Source: Sphaerisporangium sp039871875
Lineage (GTDB): Bacteria; Actinomycetota; Actinomycetes; Streptosporangiales; Streptosporangiaceae
Length of the DNA: 64,000 nucleotides
Assembly (NCBI RefSeq): GCF_039871875.1
Contig: NZ_JBDPMD010000008.1
Location: 62,001-126,000, forward strand
Reading direction: 5' to 3'
Below, piece after piece: positions 16,760-23,676 of the stretch. The notes under the pieces were generated by a model. The model searched no databases, was not told where the DNA came from, and saw nothing but the letters and a program-made list of their open reading frames with translations. The position numbers were made by a program, and so were the translations under genes. The stretch's first letter is position 1. Every line of letters begins with the position of its first letter.

Positions 16760-17272
16760 TCAGTGGGCGGTGAGGGTCTCGCCCACCGGGATCGACGGCT
16801 CCCGCGCCGGCTCCGGGACCTTGGGCAGGGCGCCGGCGCGCAGGCGGCTCAGGGCCGCGGCCAGCGCGGCGCCGTAGATCACATGGGCGGCGGCCATGAC
16901 GGCCTGCCGTTCCGGGTGGTCGCGGTGGATCGGCGGCACGACGCCGAGCCTCGGCACCCAGCCCTGGTAGCTGACCGCCCAGATCGCCAGGCCGTACAGG
17001 ACACCCACCGGCACCCGGGCCCGCCGGGGATCGGCGACAGCGGCGAACAGTCCCCCCGCCGCCGCCCCGAAGCCGATGTGCGCGACGGCGCCGAGCACGC
17101 CCTCACCCGGCTTGGGCCGCCGTTTGTGGCCCGGCAGGAAGGCACGGGCGAGGCGCTTCGGCGGGTGCCCGCCCTTCATCAGCCCCGCCCGTTCGCCCGC
17201 CACCATCGCGGCGCTCATGGCGACGGTGGCGACGGCACCGCTGGCGACTCCTCGTATGACATCGCGAATCAT
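16760..17272 (-). CDS. Conserved membrane protein (DUF1440/DUF6789-like)
   Basis: 170 residues with about four membrane segments: residues ~5-25 (GVASGAVATVAMSAAMVAG), ~62-82 (GAVAHIGFGAAAGGLFAAVA), ~90-105 and ~125-142 (AAAHVIYGAALAAALSRL). The N-terminal glycine/alanine segment and the layout resemble small uncharacterised actinobacterial membrane proteins. The basic loop KRLARAFLPGHKRRPKPG is cytosolic by the positive-inside rule. It is the last gene of a minus-strand run with mgtC. Function unknown. Confidence 0.72.
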   Translation of the reverse strand: MIRDVIRGVASGAVATVAMSAAMVAGERAGLMKGGHPPKRLARAFLPGHKRRPKPGEGVLGAVAHIGFGAAAGGLFAAVADPRRARVPVGVLYGLAIWAVSYQGWVPRLGVVPPIHRDHPERQAVMAAAHVIYGAALAAALSRLRAGALPKVPEPAREPSIPVGETLTAH

Positions 17273-17324
17273 TGCCGCATACTGCCCCGGCGTCCCCCAC
17301 GAGAAACCGGCCGGAGCACCACGG

Positions 17325-18041
17325 TCACGCCAGGTGGTCCTTCTCGGCCACCACGTTGAGCACCCCGTCGATCTCCGACAACGCGGTCACCAGAGTGGTC
17401 ACCTCCCCGCCCCCCTGCACGGTCATCCGCACCGAGACGACGAGCGCGCGGCGCGCGGCGGCCGGGTGCTCGACCGACAACTCGGTCACCGTGAAGCCCC
17501 GCGCCGTGCACTCCTCCAGCACCCGCCGCAGCGCGTCCCGCCGGTCCAGATAGTTCAGCCGCAGCCGCGTCGGCGCGTACTTGGAGTGCGGCAGATGGTC
17601 CGCGAGCTGTGTGAGCAGCGACATCGCCGCGAGGTACCCCACGGTCACCGCGACGGCGGGCAGCCACAACCCCGCGCCCGCCGCCATGCCGACCGCGGCC
17701 GTCAGCCACACCGCCGCCGCCGTGGTGAGCCCCTTCACCGCGTCCCGCCGCACGAAGATCAGCCCGGCGCCGAGGAAGCCGATGCCCGACACGATCTGCG
17801 CGGCCACCCGCGAGGGATCCAGCGTGACGTGCGGGCCGAGCACGTCGTAGAACCCGTACTTCGACACGATCATGATCAGCGCCGACGCGAACCCCACCAG
17901 CGTGTGCGTGCGCAACCCGGCGGCCTTCTGCCGGATCTCCCGCTCGAGCCCGATGGCCGCCGACAGCAGGAACGCGAGGCCGAGATAGCCCAACTGGGCC
18001 CAGTCACGCCCGTTCACCAGCAGAAACGCGGCTTCCATCAC
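17325..18041 (-). CDS. MgtC/SapB-family membrane protein
   Basis: 238 residues. The MgtC hallmark GLEREIRQKAAGLRTHTLVG is at about residues 31-50, followed by the usual set of membrane helices (about 5-150; IVSGIGFLGAGLIF) and a soluble C-terminal ACT-like domain (about 160-235). Family members are linked to growth in low magnesium and to control of ATP synthase or phosphate uptake in some bacteria; the exact role here is unknown. It lies downstream of the metal/cobalamin-binding-like pair on the same strand, 45 bp apart. Confidence 0.88.
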   Translation of the reverse strand: MMEAAFLLVNGRDWAQLGYLGLAFLLSAAIGLEREIRQKAAGLRTHTLVGFASALIMIVSKYGFYDVLGPHVTLDPSRVAAQIVSGIGFLGAGLIFVRRDAVKGLTTAAAVWLTAAVGMAAGAGLWLPAVAVTVGYLAAMSLLTQLADHLPHSKYAPTRLRLNYLDRRDALRRVLEECTARGFTVTELSVEHPAAARRALVVSVRMTVQGGGEVTTLVTALSEIDGVLNVVAEKDHLA

Positions 18042-18086
18042 CTCAGCGTAGACCTCGGGTGACGTGAGGTGACGGACCGCCGCCGA

Positions 18087-18854
18087 TCAGCGTGCGCGGG
18101 TCAGCGCCCCGGACAGCACGGCGGGCGCCTCGGCCAGCGAGGGGCCGTACCACGTGAGGTGACGGCCGCTGACCAGGGCGGCGGGGACGCCGGGGAAGAA
18201 ACCGGGGCCGTCCTCGGGGGTGAAGCGGTACGGCTCGTCGGGGAGGACGACCAGGTCGGGGCCGGACGCCAGCAACTCAGGCAGGGGGATCTTGGGATAG
18301 CGCTCGGGGTGGCCGGCGTAGATGTTGCGGACGCCGAGGCGCAGGAGCAGGTCGCCGGCGAAGGTGTCGCGACCGGCCACCATCCACGGCTTGCGCCACA
18401 CCGGGACGACCGCGCGGCGTTCCACGGGGACGGCCGGGGCGGCCCAGGCGCGGGCGGCGGACGTCAGCCAGGCGGGCTCGGGGCGGGACAGGGCGACGCC
18501 GATCATGCGGCGCAGGGAGGTGAGGGCGCCGTCGAGGGTGCGGACGACCGTGACCCAGACGGGGACACCCGCGGCGCGCAGCGCGTCGAGGTCGGGGACG
18601 CGGTTCTCCTCCTCGTTGGCCAGCACGAGGTCGGGGCGCAGGGCCGTGATGGCGGCCAGGTCGGGGTTCTTGGTGCCGCGTACCCGGGGCACGTCCAGAT
18701 CGGCGGGGTGGGAGCACCAGTCGGTGGCGCCGGCCAGCAGCTCGGGGGCGGTGGCGGCCACGGACTCGGTCAGCGACGGCACCAGGGACACCACCCGCCG
18801 CACCTCGCGGGGCAGCGCCACGGGCAGCCCGAGGTCGTCCCGCACGGCCGTCAT
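18087..18854 (-). CDS. BtuF-like helical-backbone metal receptor, no signal peptide
   Basis: 255 residues of the class III substrate-binding-protein fold used for cobalamin and siderophores (VVSLVPSLTESVAATAPELL; RVRGTKNPDLAAITALRPDL; the long backbone helix, then FAGDLLLRLGVRNIY). Relatives are periplasmic or lipoproteins, but this N-terminus (MTAVRDDLGLPVALPREV) has no signal peptide or lipobox, so the protein looks cytosolic. ATG 18854 overlaps the stop of the FhuF-like gene by 4 bp. No ABC permease genes are nearby. A cytosolic cobinamide/cobalamin-binding or iron-handling role with its partner is plausible but inferred. Confidence 0.82.
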   Translation of the reverse strand: MTAVRDDLGLPVALPREVRRVVSLVPSLTESVAATAPELLAGATDWCSHPADLDVPRVRGTKNPDLAAITALRPDLVLANEEENRVPDLDALRAAGVPVWVTVVRTLDGALTSLRRMIGVALSRPEPAWLTSAARAWAAPAVPVERRAVVPVWRKPWMVAGRDTFAGDLLLRLGVRNIYAGHPERYPKIPLPELLASGPDLVVLPDEPYRFTPEDGPGFFPGVPAALVSGRHLTWYGPSLAEAPAVLSGALTRAR

Positions 18855-19750
18855 CGTGCCGTCCCGGTGGCGCGGGCCCAGATGAGCTCGCGTTGTTCGC
18901 GGGGCAGCAGCGCGCAGTCCTCGCACAAGCCGCCGCCGGGGACGCGGTAGTAGAGGCAGCAGCTCCGCCGGACGAAGAAGTACGCGCCTGGCGCCGGCTC
19001 GGCCAGCCCCCCGGTGCCGTCCAGCTCCCCGAGGGGGAGCACGTCGCCCACCAGCGCGCCGGCGCGGCCGGCGAGCGGGGCGGGCACGGTCTTGAGCACG
19101 GCCGCGAGCGCGGCGGACGCGTTCCCCCGCAGCAGGGCGGGCGCGACGCCGGTGAGCCGCCCGACGGCCTCCGCCAGCGGCGTGAGCACCTCGGTCATCA
19201 CCGCCCGGTACACCGCCGCCGCCCGCTCCCGTGCGTCCGGGACCGCCGGCCACCGCGCCGACGGCGGCGACCAGAGGGGGAGCGGCCCCGTGGCCGCCGG
19301 GCGCCAGCGCAGCTCGCTGCCCGCCGCGGCCGGGACCAGGCCGTACGCGGCGGCCACGCCAACGACGGGGGACCACAGGCGGGCGGCGAGCCCCTGGTAC
19401 AGGATCGACGCCGCCACCCGGCTCTCGCCCGTGCCGAGCCGCCGCCCGTGCCCGGCGATCCACTCCCGCAGCCCCGCCTCGTCGGCGGCCAGGCCGGCGA
19501 GGGGCCGCCAGCCGGGCTCTTCCCGCGGGCCGGTGGCGACGGCGAAGTACGGCCCGAACGCCGACACCTCGGTCAGGGCCGTGACGACCTCTTCTGGCCC
19601 GGTGGGACGGGTGCCGCCGGGGCCGGTCGCCACGGGAGACGCGTCGCCTGGGCCGGTCGCCACGGGAGACGCGTCGCCGGGGCCGGTCGCCGGGGGAGCC
19701 GCGTCGCCGCGGCCGGGCTCAGCGGGCGGGGGGTCGGCGGGCGCGGTCAC
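18851..19750 (-). CDS. FhuF-like [2Fe-2S] ferric-siderophore reductase family protein
   Basis: 299 residues with the GTG start. The C-terminus carries the FhuF cysteine pattern C-C-x10-C-x2-C (RRSCCLYYRVPGGGLCEDC), which ligates a [2Fe-2S] cluster in the E. coli ferric siderophore reductase. The middle part (ALVGDVLPLGELDG) fits the family. The first ~55 residues are low-complexity and encoded partly by a 30-bp tandem repeat (GPGDASPVAT units), so the true start could lie downstream. It is coupled by ATGA to the BtuF-like gene. Likely role: reductive release of iron from a siderophore in the cytosol; no siderophore genes are in the window. Confidence 0.78.
   Translation of the reverse strand: MTAPADPPPAEPGRGDAAPPATGPGDASPVATGPGDASPVATGPGGTRPTGPEEVVTALTEVSAFGPYFAVATGPREEPGWRPLAGLAADEAGLREWIAGHGRRLGTGESRVAASILYQGLAARLWSPVVGVAAAYGLVPAAAGSELRWRPAATGPLPLWSPPSARWPAVPDARERAAAVYRAVMTEVLTPLAEAVGRLTGVAPALLRGNASAALAAVLKTVPAPLAGRAGALVGDVLPLGELDGTGGLAEPAPGAYFFVRRSCCLYYRVPGGGLCEDCALLPREQRELIWARATGTAR
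19621..19710. repeat. Three 30-bp tandem repeats near the 5' end of the FhuF-like gene
   Basis: Units at 19621-19650, 19651-19680 and 19681-19710. The first two differ at one base and the third at several. Each adds ten codons (GPGDASPVAT in the minus-strand frame), so copy-number changes would keep the frame. Confidence 0.85.
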
Positions 19751-19800
19751 GTCTCCATGATGCCCGGGGTGCCTTGTGCGCTGACGCCCCGGGGCCGCAT

Positions 19801-19820
19801 GTTACTCACAGGTAAGTAAC
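19801..19820. promoter_or_regulatory. Dyad between the FhuF-like and SGNH genes
   Basis: GTTACT and AGTAAC separated by eight bases, in the AT-richer gap between divergent genes. It could be an operator for either gene. It does not fit the iron-box consensus I know (TTAGGTTAGGCTAACCTAA), so no regulator is proposed. Confidence 0.3.
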
Positions 19821-19905
19821 CCGTAATGTTAGCTTGTCAAATCAGTCAAGCGGGCTGACATTATGCGCAGTACCGGCGATCGGGGGAACATCCCTGGAGG
19901 CTCGC

Positions 19906-20730
19906 TTGCAGATCCGCCGCACCCTCGTCCTCCTCGCAGCAGTCATCTCCTCCCTGTCCGTCGCGTTCGCCCCCGCCACGGCGTTCGCCCAGGCTCCACC
20001 CGTCCCCGACTCGATGGCGTCCATGGGCGACTCCATCACCCGCGGCTTCAACGCCTGCGGCTTCTACCTGGACTGCACGTCCAGGTCCTGGTCCACCGGC
20101 TCCTCCTCCAGCGTGATCAGTCACGCGGCCCGGATCAGGAACGTCAACCCGTCACTCAGCACGCACAACGACGCCGAGTCCGGCGCCACCGTGTCCGACA
20201 TGGTGGGGCAGGCGCAGGAGGCCGTCTCCGAGGGCGTCGACTACGTCACCATCCTGATCGGCGCGAACGACGCCTGCGCCTCCTCCGAAAGCGGCATGAC
20301 CTCGGTCGCCGACTTCGAGTCCCGGTTCCGCGCCGCGATGAGCACCCTCACCGGCGGCCTGCCGAACGCGGCGATCTTCGTGGCCAGCATCCCCGACGTC
20401 AAACGCTTGTGGGAGGTGGGCAAGGACAGCTCCTCCGCCCGCACCGCGTGGTCCCTGCTCAGCATCTGCCAGTCCATGCTGGCCCGCCCCCGCTCCACCG
20501 ACACCGCCGACGTCCAGCGGCGCGACCGGGTGCGGCAGCGCGTCGCCGACTACAACGCGGTGATGTCGCGGGTGTGCGCCGAGCAGGCCAACTGCCGGTA
20601 CGACGGCGGCGCCGTCTTCAACTACCCGTTCGCGTTGTCCCACCTGAGCACCTGGGACTACTTCCACCCGAACACCACCGGTCAGCGCCTGCTGGCCGAG
20701 GTGACCTACCCCACCGGCTTCGGCTGGTGA
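19906..20730 (+). CDS. Secreted SGNH/GDSL hydrolase
   Basis: Extracellular lipase/esterase-like enzyme of 274 residues. The signal peptide is QIRRTLVLLAAVISSLSVAF (cleavage near AFA-QA). Block I SMGDSITRG holds the nucleophile serine, block III is GANDAC, and the catalytic Asp/His are in DYFHPNTTG; the block II glycine is probably in GATVSDMVG. TTG 19906 is chosen because GGAGG lies at 19896-19900 and it opens directly onto the signal peptide; a start at 19834 would bury the signal peptide behind 24 residues. Several Cys pairs suggest disulfides, as in Streptomyces SGNH lipases. Substrate unknown. Confidence 0.85.
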   Translation: MQIRRTLVLLAAVISSLSVAFAPATAFAQAPPVPDSMASMGDSITRGFNACGFYLDCTSRSWSTGSSSSVISHAARIRNVNPSLSTHNDAESGATVSDMVGQAQEAVSEGVDYVTILIGANDACASSESGMTSVADFESRFRAAMSTLTGGLPNAAIFVASIPDVKRLWEVGKDSSSARTAWSLLSICQSMLARPRSTDTADVQRRDRVRQRVADYNAVMSRVCAEQANCRYDGGAVFNYPFALSHLSTWDYFHPNTTGQRLLAEVTYPTGFGW

Positions 20731-20739
20731 GAGAGACGG

Positions 20740-20757
20740 CCGGGCCGGACGGCCCGG
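20740..20757. terminator. Hairpin between convergent genes
   Basis: CCGGGCC and GGCCCGG separated by GGAC, 9 bp after the SGNH hydrolase stop and 13 bp before the end of the convergent DUF1445 gene. No T-run, as usual in this GC-rich genome. Confidence 0.5.
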
Positions 20758-20770
20758 ACAGGAGACGCCG

Positions 20771-21562
20771 TCACGGCACGAGGTACGCGCTGTCCCGGGC
20801 GTCGGTCACCGCCATGTGGCCGGGCGCGTGGCCGATCGCGAACGGCGGCCGCGACCTCATGACCGCGGCCTGAGGCGTGACGCCGCAGGCCCAGAACACC
20901 GGTGTCTCCCCCGCGCGGATCTCGACCGGCTCACCGAAGTCGGGCCGGCCGAGATCCGTGATGCCGAGCGCCGCGGGATCCCCCACATGCACCGGCGCCC
21001 CGTGGACCGCCGGGTACCGCGCCGTCACCCGCACCGCCTCCGCCACCAGCGAGGCCGGCACCGGCCGCATCGACACCACCATCGGCCCCGACAACCGTCC
21101 CGCGGGCCTGCACTCCCGATCGGTCCGGTACATCGGCACGTTCGTCCCCGCCTCGATGTGCCGCACCGGCACCCCCGCCTCCAGCAACGCCCCCTCGAAC
21201 GTGAAGCTGCACCCGATGAGAAAGCTCACCAGGTCGTCCCGCCAGTACTCCCGCACGTCGCTCACCTCGGCCACCGGCTCCCCGTCCCGGTAGACCCGGT
21301 AAGCCGGCAGATCCGTCCGCAGATCCCCGTCGAAGATCGACGCCGACACCTCCCCCGCCTCGGTGACGTCCAGCACCGGACACGCCCGGGGATTCCGCTG
21401 CGCGAACAGCAAGAACTCGTAAGCCCTCTCCTCCGGCAACACCAGCAGATTCGCCTGCGCCCACCCCGCTGCCCACCCCGCCGTAGGCGTCACCAGCCCT
21501 TTCCGGAACAACTCCCGCGCCTCCCGCGGCGTGAGCCCGGCCGGATCCATCGGCATGACCAT
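20771..21562 (-). CDS. DUF1445 / YcsI-like putative hydro-lyase
   Basis: 263 residues of the conserved DUF1445 family (LTPREARELFRKGLVTPTAG at the N-terminus; SFLIGCSFTFEGALLEAGVP; HIEAGTNVPMYRT). In Bacillus subtilis the relative ycsI is in the same operon as the pxp genes, and mammalian D-glutamate cyclase contains a DUF1445 region. Both link it to 5-oxoproline or D-glutamate metabolism, but its reaction is not established. ATG 21562 is chosen for the AAAGGA site upstream; ATG 21556 is an alternative. It is the last gene of the pxp run, 296 bp after pxpC. I see nothing gene-like in that gap, so it may have its own promoter. Confidence 0.85.
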   Translation of the reverse strand: MVMPMDPAGLTPREARELFRKGLVTPTAGWAAGWAQANLLVLPEERAYEFLLFAQRNPRACPVLDVTEAGEVSASIFDGDLRTDLPAYRVYRDGEPVAEVSDVREYWRDDLVSFLIGCSFTFEGALLEAGVPVRHIEAGTNVPMYRTDRECRPAGRLSGPMVVSMRPVPASLVAEAVRVTARYPAVHGAPVHVGDPAALGITDLGRPDFGEPVEIRAGETPVFWACGVTPQAAVMRSRPPFAIGHAPGHMAVTDARDSAYLVP

Positions 21563-21858
21563 GTGATCGTCCTTTCGTCGTGTCCTGTCCATGCGTCGCA
21601 CTCCCGCCCATCCGGCGGATCACACCGGCCCGGCGTCGCGCCGACGGCGGTTGCGTCGTCGGCGTACGGGTTGCCGAGGTCTCCGTCCGGCGGTTTCGAT
21701 CGGCGCCGTGTCGGCGGGGGTGGTGCGGTGGTCCTGGTGGTGTCGTCTGAGGTGCGGCTTCCGGTCCGTGTGCTCGATGGTGGGTGGCCGGCGCCGCGAC
21801 GGCGGGACGTGGTGTGGTGAATCCGGCGCCTTCGTACGGTGGTTGACCTGGTATTCGC

Positions 21859-22743
21859 TCAGTGCTTCAGGTGGAAGCGGATGCGGTCGCCGGGACGGGT
21901 CTGGGCGGCGCGGCCGATGTCGCTGGTGCGGACGACGGCGATGACCGGGTAGCCGCCGGTGACCGGGTGGTCGGCGAGGAACAAGGTGGGCTGGCCGGAG
22001 GGGGGGACCTGGAGCGCTCCCGGGACCATGCCCTCGGTGGGGAGCTCCCCGTCGCGGGCGCGGGTCAGCCGGGGGCCGCGCAGGCGCATGCCGACGCGGT
22101 CGCTGTCGGTGGTCACCTCGTAGGGCTCGGAGCACAGGGTGTCGAGCGCGTCCGGGGTGAACCAGTCGTCTCGCGGCCCGGGAGCGATCTCCAGGACCGC
22201 CTCACCCGCGGGCGGCGCCGGGATGGGGGCGAGGTCGATCAGGGGGAAACCCTCGGGAGGCGGCCCCACAGGGAGCAGGGTGCCCGCGGTGGGCCGGGGG
22301 GGCCCGAGGCCCGCCATGGTGTCGGTGGACCGGGAGCCCAGGACCTTGTCCACAGCCAGTCCGCCGCGCACGGCGAGGTAGGTGCGCAGACCGTACCGTG
22401 GGAGCCCGAGGCGGAGCACCGACCCCGGTGGCAGGCACTCCACCGCTGCGTGCCCGATACCTCGGGCACGGCCGTCAGGGCCCGTGGCCGTCGCCGGGCA
22501 CGGGGCACCGGTGAGGGCGACCAGCAGATGACCATGGGCCCGCACCACCAGCCCCCCCATGGTCACCTCCAGCCCCGCCGCCCCCTCCGGGTTGGCGAGC
22601 AGCCGGTTGGCCAGCCGCAACGCGTCCCGATCCGCGGCACCGGAACGCCCCACCCCGAGGTGCCCGAGCCCCGGACGCCCAAGATCCTGCACGGTGGTCA
22701 TCGGGCCGGGCACCAGCACTTCCAGAAGTACGCGGTCACCCAT
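21859..22743 (-). CDS. pxpC: 5-oxoprolinase subunit PxpC (KipA-like, biotin-dependent-carboxylase-like)
   Basis: 294 residues. PxpA, PxpB and PxpC together convert 5-oxoproline to glutamate with ATP in the cytosol. Family features: LLEVLVPGPMTTVQDLGRPG at the N-terminus, RSGAADRDALRLANRLLAN, the cyclophilin-like core, and GGYPVIAVVRTSDIGRAAQT near the end. The start is uncertain. ATG 22743 has GGAGGTGG at a good distance and gives the usual N-terminus. ATG 22917, in the same frame, overlaps the pxpB stop as ATGA and would add a 58-residue extension made of 12-codon repeats (see 22744-22917). I prefer 22743. Confidence 0.9.
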   Translation of the reverse strand: MGDRVLLEVLVPGPMTTVQDLGRPGLGHLGVGRSGAADRDALRLANRLLANPEGAAGLEVTMGGLVVRAHGHLLVALTGAPCPATATGPDGRARGIGHAAVECLPPGSVLRLGLPRYGLRTYLAVRGGLAVDKVLGSRSTDTMAGLGPPRPTAGTLLPVGPPPEGFPLIDLAPIPAPPAGEAVLEIAPGPRDDWFTPDALDTLCSEPYEVTTDSDRVGMRLRGPRLTRARDGELPTEGMVPGALQVPPSGQPTLFLADHPVTGGYPVIAVVRTSDIGRAAQTRPGDRIRFHLKH

Positions 22744-22917
22744 GGCCCACCTCCGGGCACGCGCGGGGAAGGTGGCCCCCCACGGGGCGGCTTGGGGGGA
22801 GGTGATCACTTGTGGGTCGGTTCCGCGAGCGAGGTGGGTGGCCGTCCGCGGGGCGGCTCGGGGAGAGGGGAGGATGGCCGTCCGCGGGGTGGCTCCGTGA
22901 GGGGGGCGGGTGGTCAT
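22744..22917 (-). repeat. Degenerate 36-bp (12-codon) tandem repeats before pxpC
   Basis: About four to five copies, with unit starts on the plus strand near 22840, 22876 and 22912 (period 36) and more diverged copies back to about 22770. On the coding strand the frame stays open and reads as 12-residue units such as MTTRPPHGATPR, TAILPSPRAAPR and TATHLARGTDPQ, continuous with pxpC. The first unit begins at the ATG that overlaps the pxpB stop, and the last bases of pxpB belong to the same repeat. Confidence 0.75.
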
Positions 22918-23534
22918 CCACGGGTGGCCTCCGTGAAGCGGACCTGGACGCCGGGGCGGAGGTGGGCGGGGGGGTCGGCTGTGATGTCCCATATCTGCAG
23001 GGTGGTGTGGCCGATGAGGCGCCAGCCGCCGGGGGACTCGCGGGGGTAGACGGCGCTGAAGCCGGCCGCCAGGGCCACCGAGCCGGGGGGAACGCGGACG
23101 CGGGACTCGGTGCGGCGGGGGACGGTCAGGCGGGGGTCGCCGCCGGTCAGGTAGCCGAAGCCCGGGGCGAAGCCGCAGAAGGCCACCACCCAGGGGGTCC
23201 CGGTGTGGGCGGAGATCACCTCGAGTTCGGTCAGGCCGGTCAGGGCGGCGACCTCCGCGAGGTCCGCGCCGTCGTACACCACCGGGATCGTGACCTCGCC
23301 GGCCGCGTCGCGCCGGCCGGTGCGGGGACGGGCGGCGCGGACGGCGGCCTCCACCGTCTCGGGGCGGGCGGGGGGTTCGAACCGGACCAGCAAGGTCCGG
23401 GCGGCGGGGACGAGGTCGGTGACGCCCGCGAGCGGGGCGGCGGCCATCGTGTCGTACAGGGCGACGACCTCCTCCACGTCGTCCACCTCCACCAGCAGCG
23501 CGCCGTCCCCGCACGGCCGCACGCGGGCCGTCAT
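22914..23534 (-). CDS. pxpB: 5-oxoprolinase subunit PxpB (KipI-like)
   Basis: 206 residues. Subunit of the PxpABC 5-oxoprolinase; the B. subtilis homologue KipI also inhibits the sporulation kinase KinA. It shows the family core FCGFAPGFGYL, followed by VPRRTESRVRVPPGSVALAA and GGWRLIGHTTLQIWD. ATG 23534 is supported by the family start (RPCGDGALLVEVDD) and by the ATGA overlap with the preceding mini-ORF. Translation seems to pass from pxpA through two mini-ORFs into pxpB, and possibly into pxpC by a further ATGA at 22914-22917. Confidence 0.92.
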   Translation of the reverse strand: MTARVRPCGDGALLVEVDDVEEVVALYDTMAAAPLAGVTDLVPAARTLLVRFEPPARPETVEAAVRAARPRTGRRDAAGEVTIPVVYDGADLAEVAALTGLTELEVISAHTGTPWVVAFCGFAPGFGYLTGGDPRLTVPRRTESRVRVPPGSVALAAGFSAVYPRESPGGWRLIGHTTLQIWDITADPPAHLRPGVQVRFTEATRG

Positions 23535-23605
23535 TTCTGTTCCTCCATGTCGTCCGGTTCCCCCAGCAGGGCGCCGTCCCCGCACGGCCGTGCGCGGGCC
23601 GTCAT
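23531..23605 (-). CDS. 24-codon mini-ORF copying the pxpB start (copy 2)
   Basis: ATG 23605 overlaps the stop of the previous mini-ORF, and its own TGA overlaps the pxpB ATG. The peptide begins MTARARPCGDGALLGEPDD and ends MEEQK; it is nearly identical to the first residues of PxpB (MTARVRPCGDGALLVEVDD). It arose by tandem duplication of 71 bp around the pxpB start. It may only pass ribosomes on, or it may be translated into a peptide. Confidence 0.5.
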   Translation of the reverse strand: MTARARPCGDGALLGEPDDMEEQK

Positions 23606-23676
23606 TTCTGTTCCTCCATGTCGTCCGGTTCCCCCAGCAGGGCGCCGTCGCCGCACGGCCGTGCGCGGGTCGTCAT
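23602..23676 (-). CDS. 24-codon mini-ORF copying the pxpB start (copy 1)
   Basis: ATG 23676 overlaps the pxpA stop (ATGA), and its TGA overlaps the next mini-ORF. The peptide begins MTTRARPCGDGALLGEPDD and ends MEEQK. Spacing to copy 2 and from copy 2 to pxpB is exactly 71 bp (75 bp minus the 4-bp overlap). With copy 2 and pxpB it makes a chain of four coupled reading frames after pxpA. Confidence 0.5.
   Translation of the reverse strand: MTTRARPCGDGALLGEPDDMEEQK

Larger units (their letters stand above)
23505..23676. repeat. 71-bp tandem repeat around the pxpB start
   Basis: Period 71 bp, about 2.4 copies. The block TCATTTCTG recurs at 23531 and 23602, and the block GCACGGCCG recurs near 23512, 23582 and 23653. 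The two outer copies are nearly identical to each other and more diverged from the part inside pxpB, so the outer duplication is the younger one. Confidence 0.85.

Noticed and set aside
19801..19860. Iron-regulated (IdeR/DmdR) box upstream of the FhuF-like gene
   Set aside because: The dyad present (GTTACT/AGTAAC) does not match the iron-box consensus.
21590..21858. Possible small gene between the DUF1445 gene and pxpC
   Set aside because: Frames are open on both strands, but they lack ribosome-binding sites and protein-like composition.
23505..23676. CRISPR-like array
   Set aside because: The 71-bp units are contiguous tandem duplications of coding DNA without spacers.
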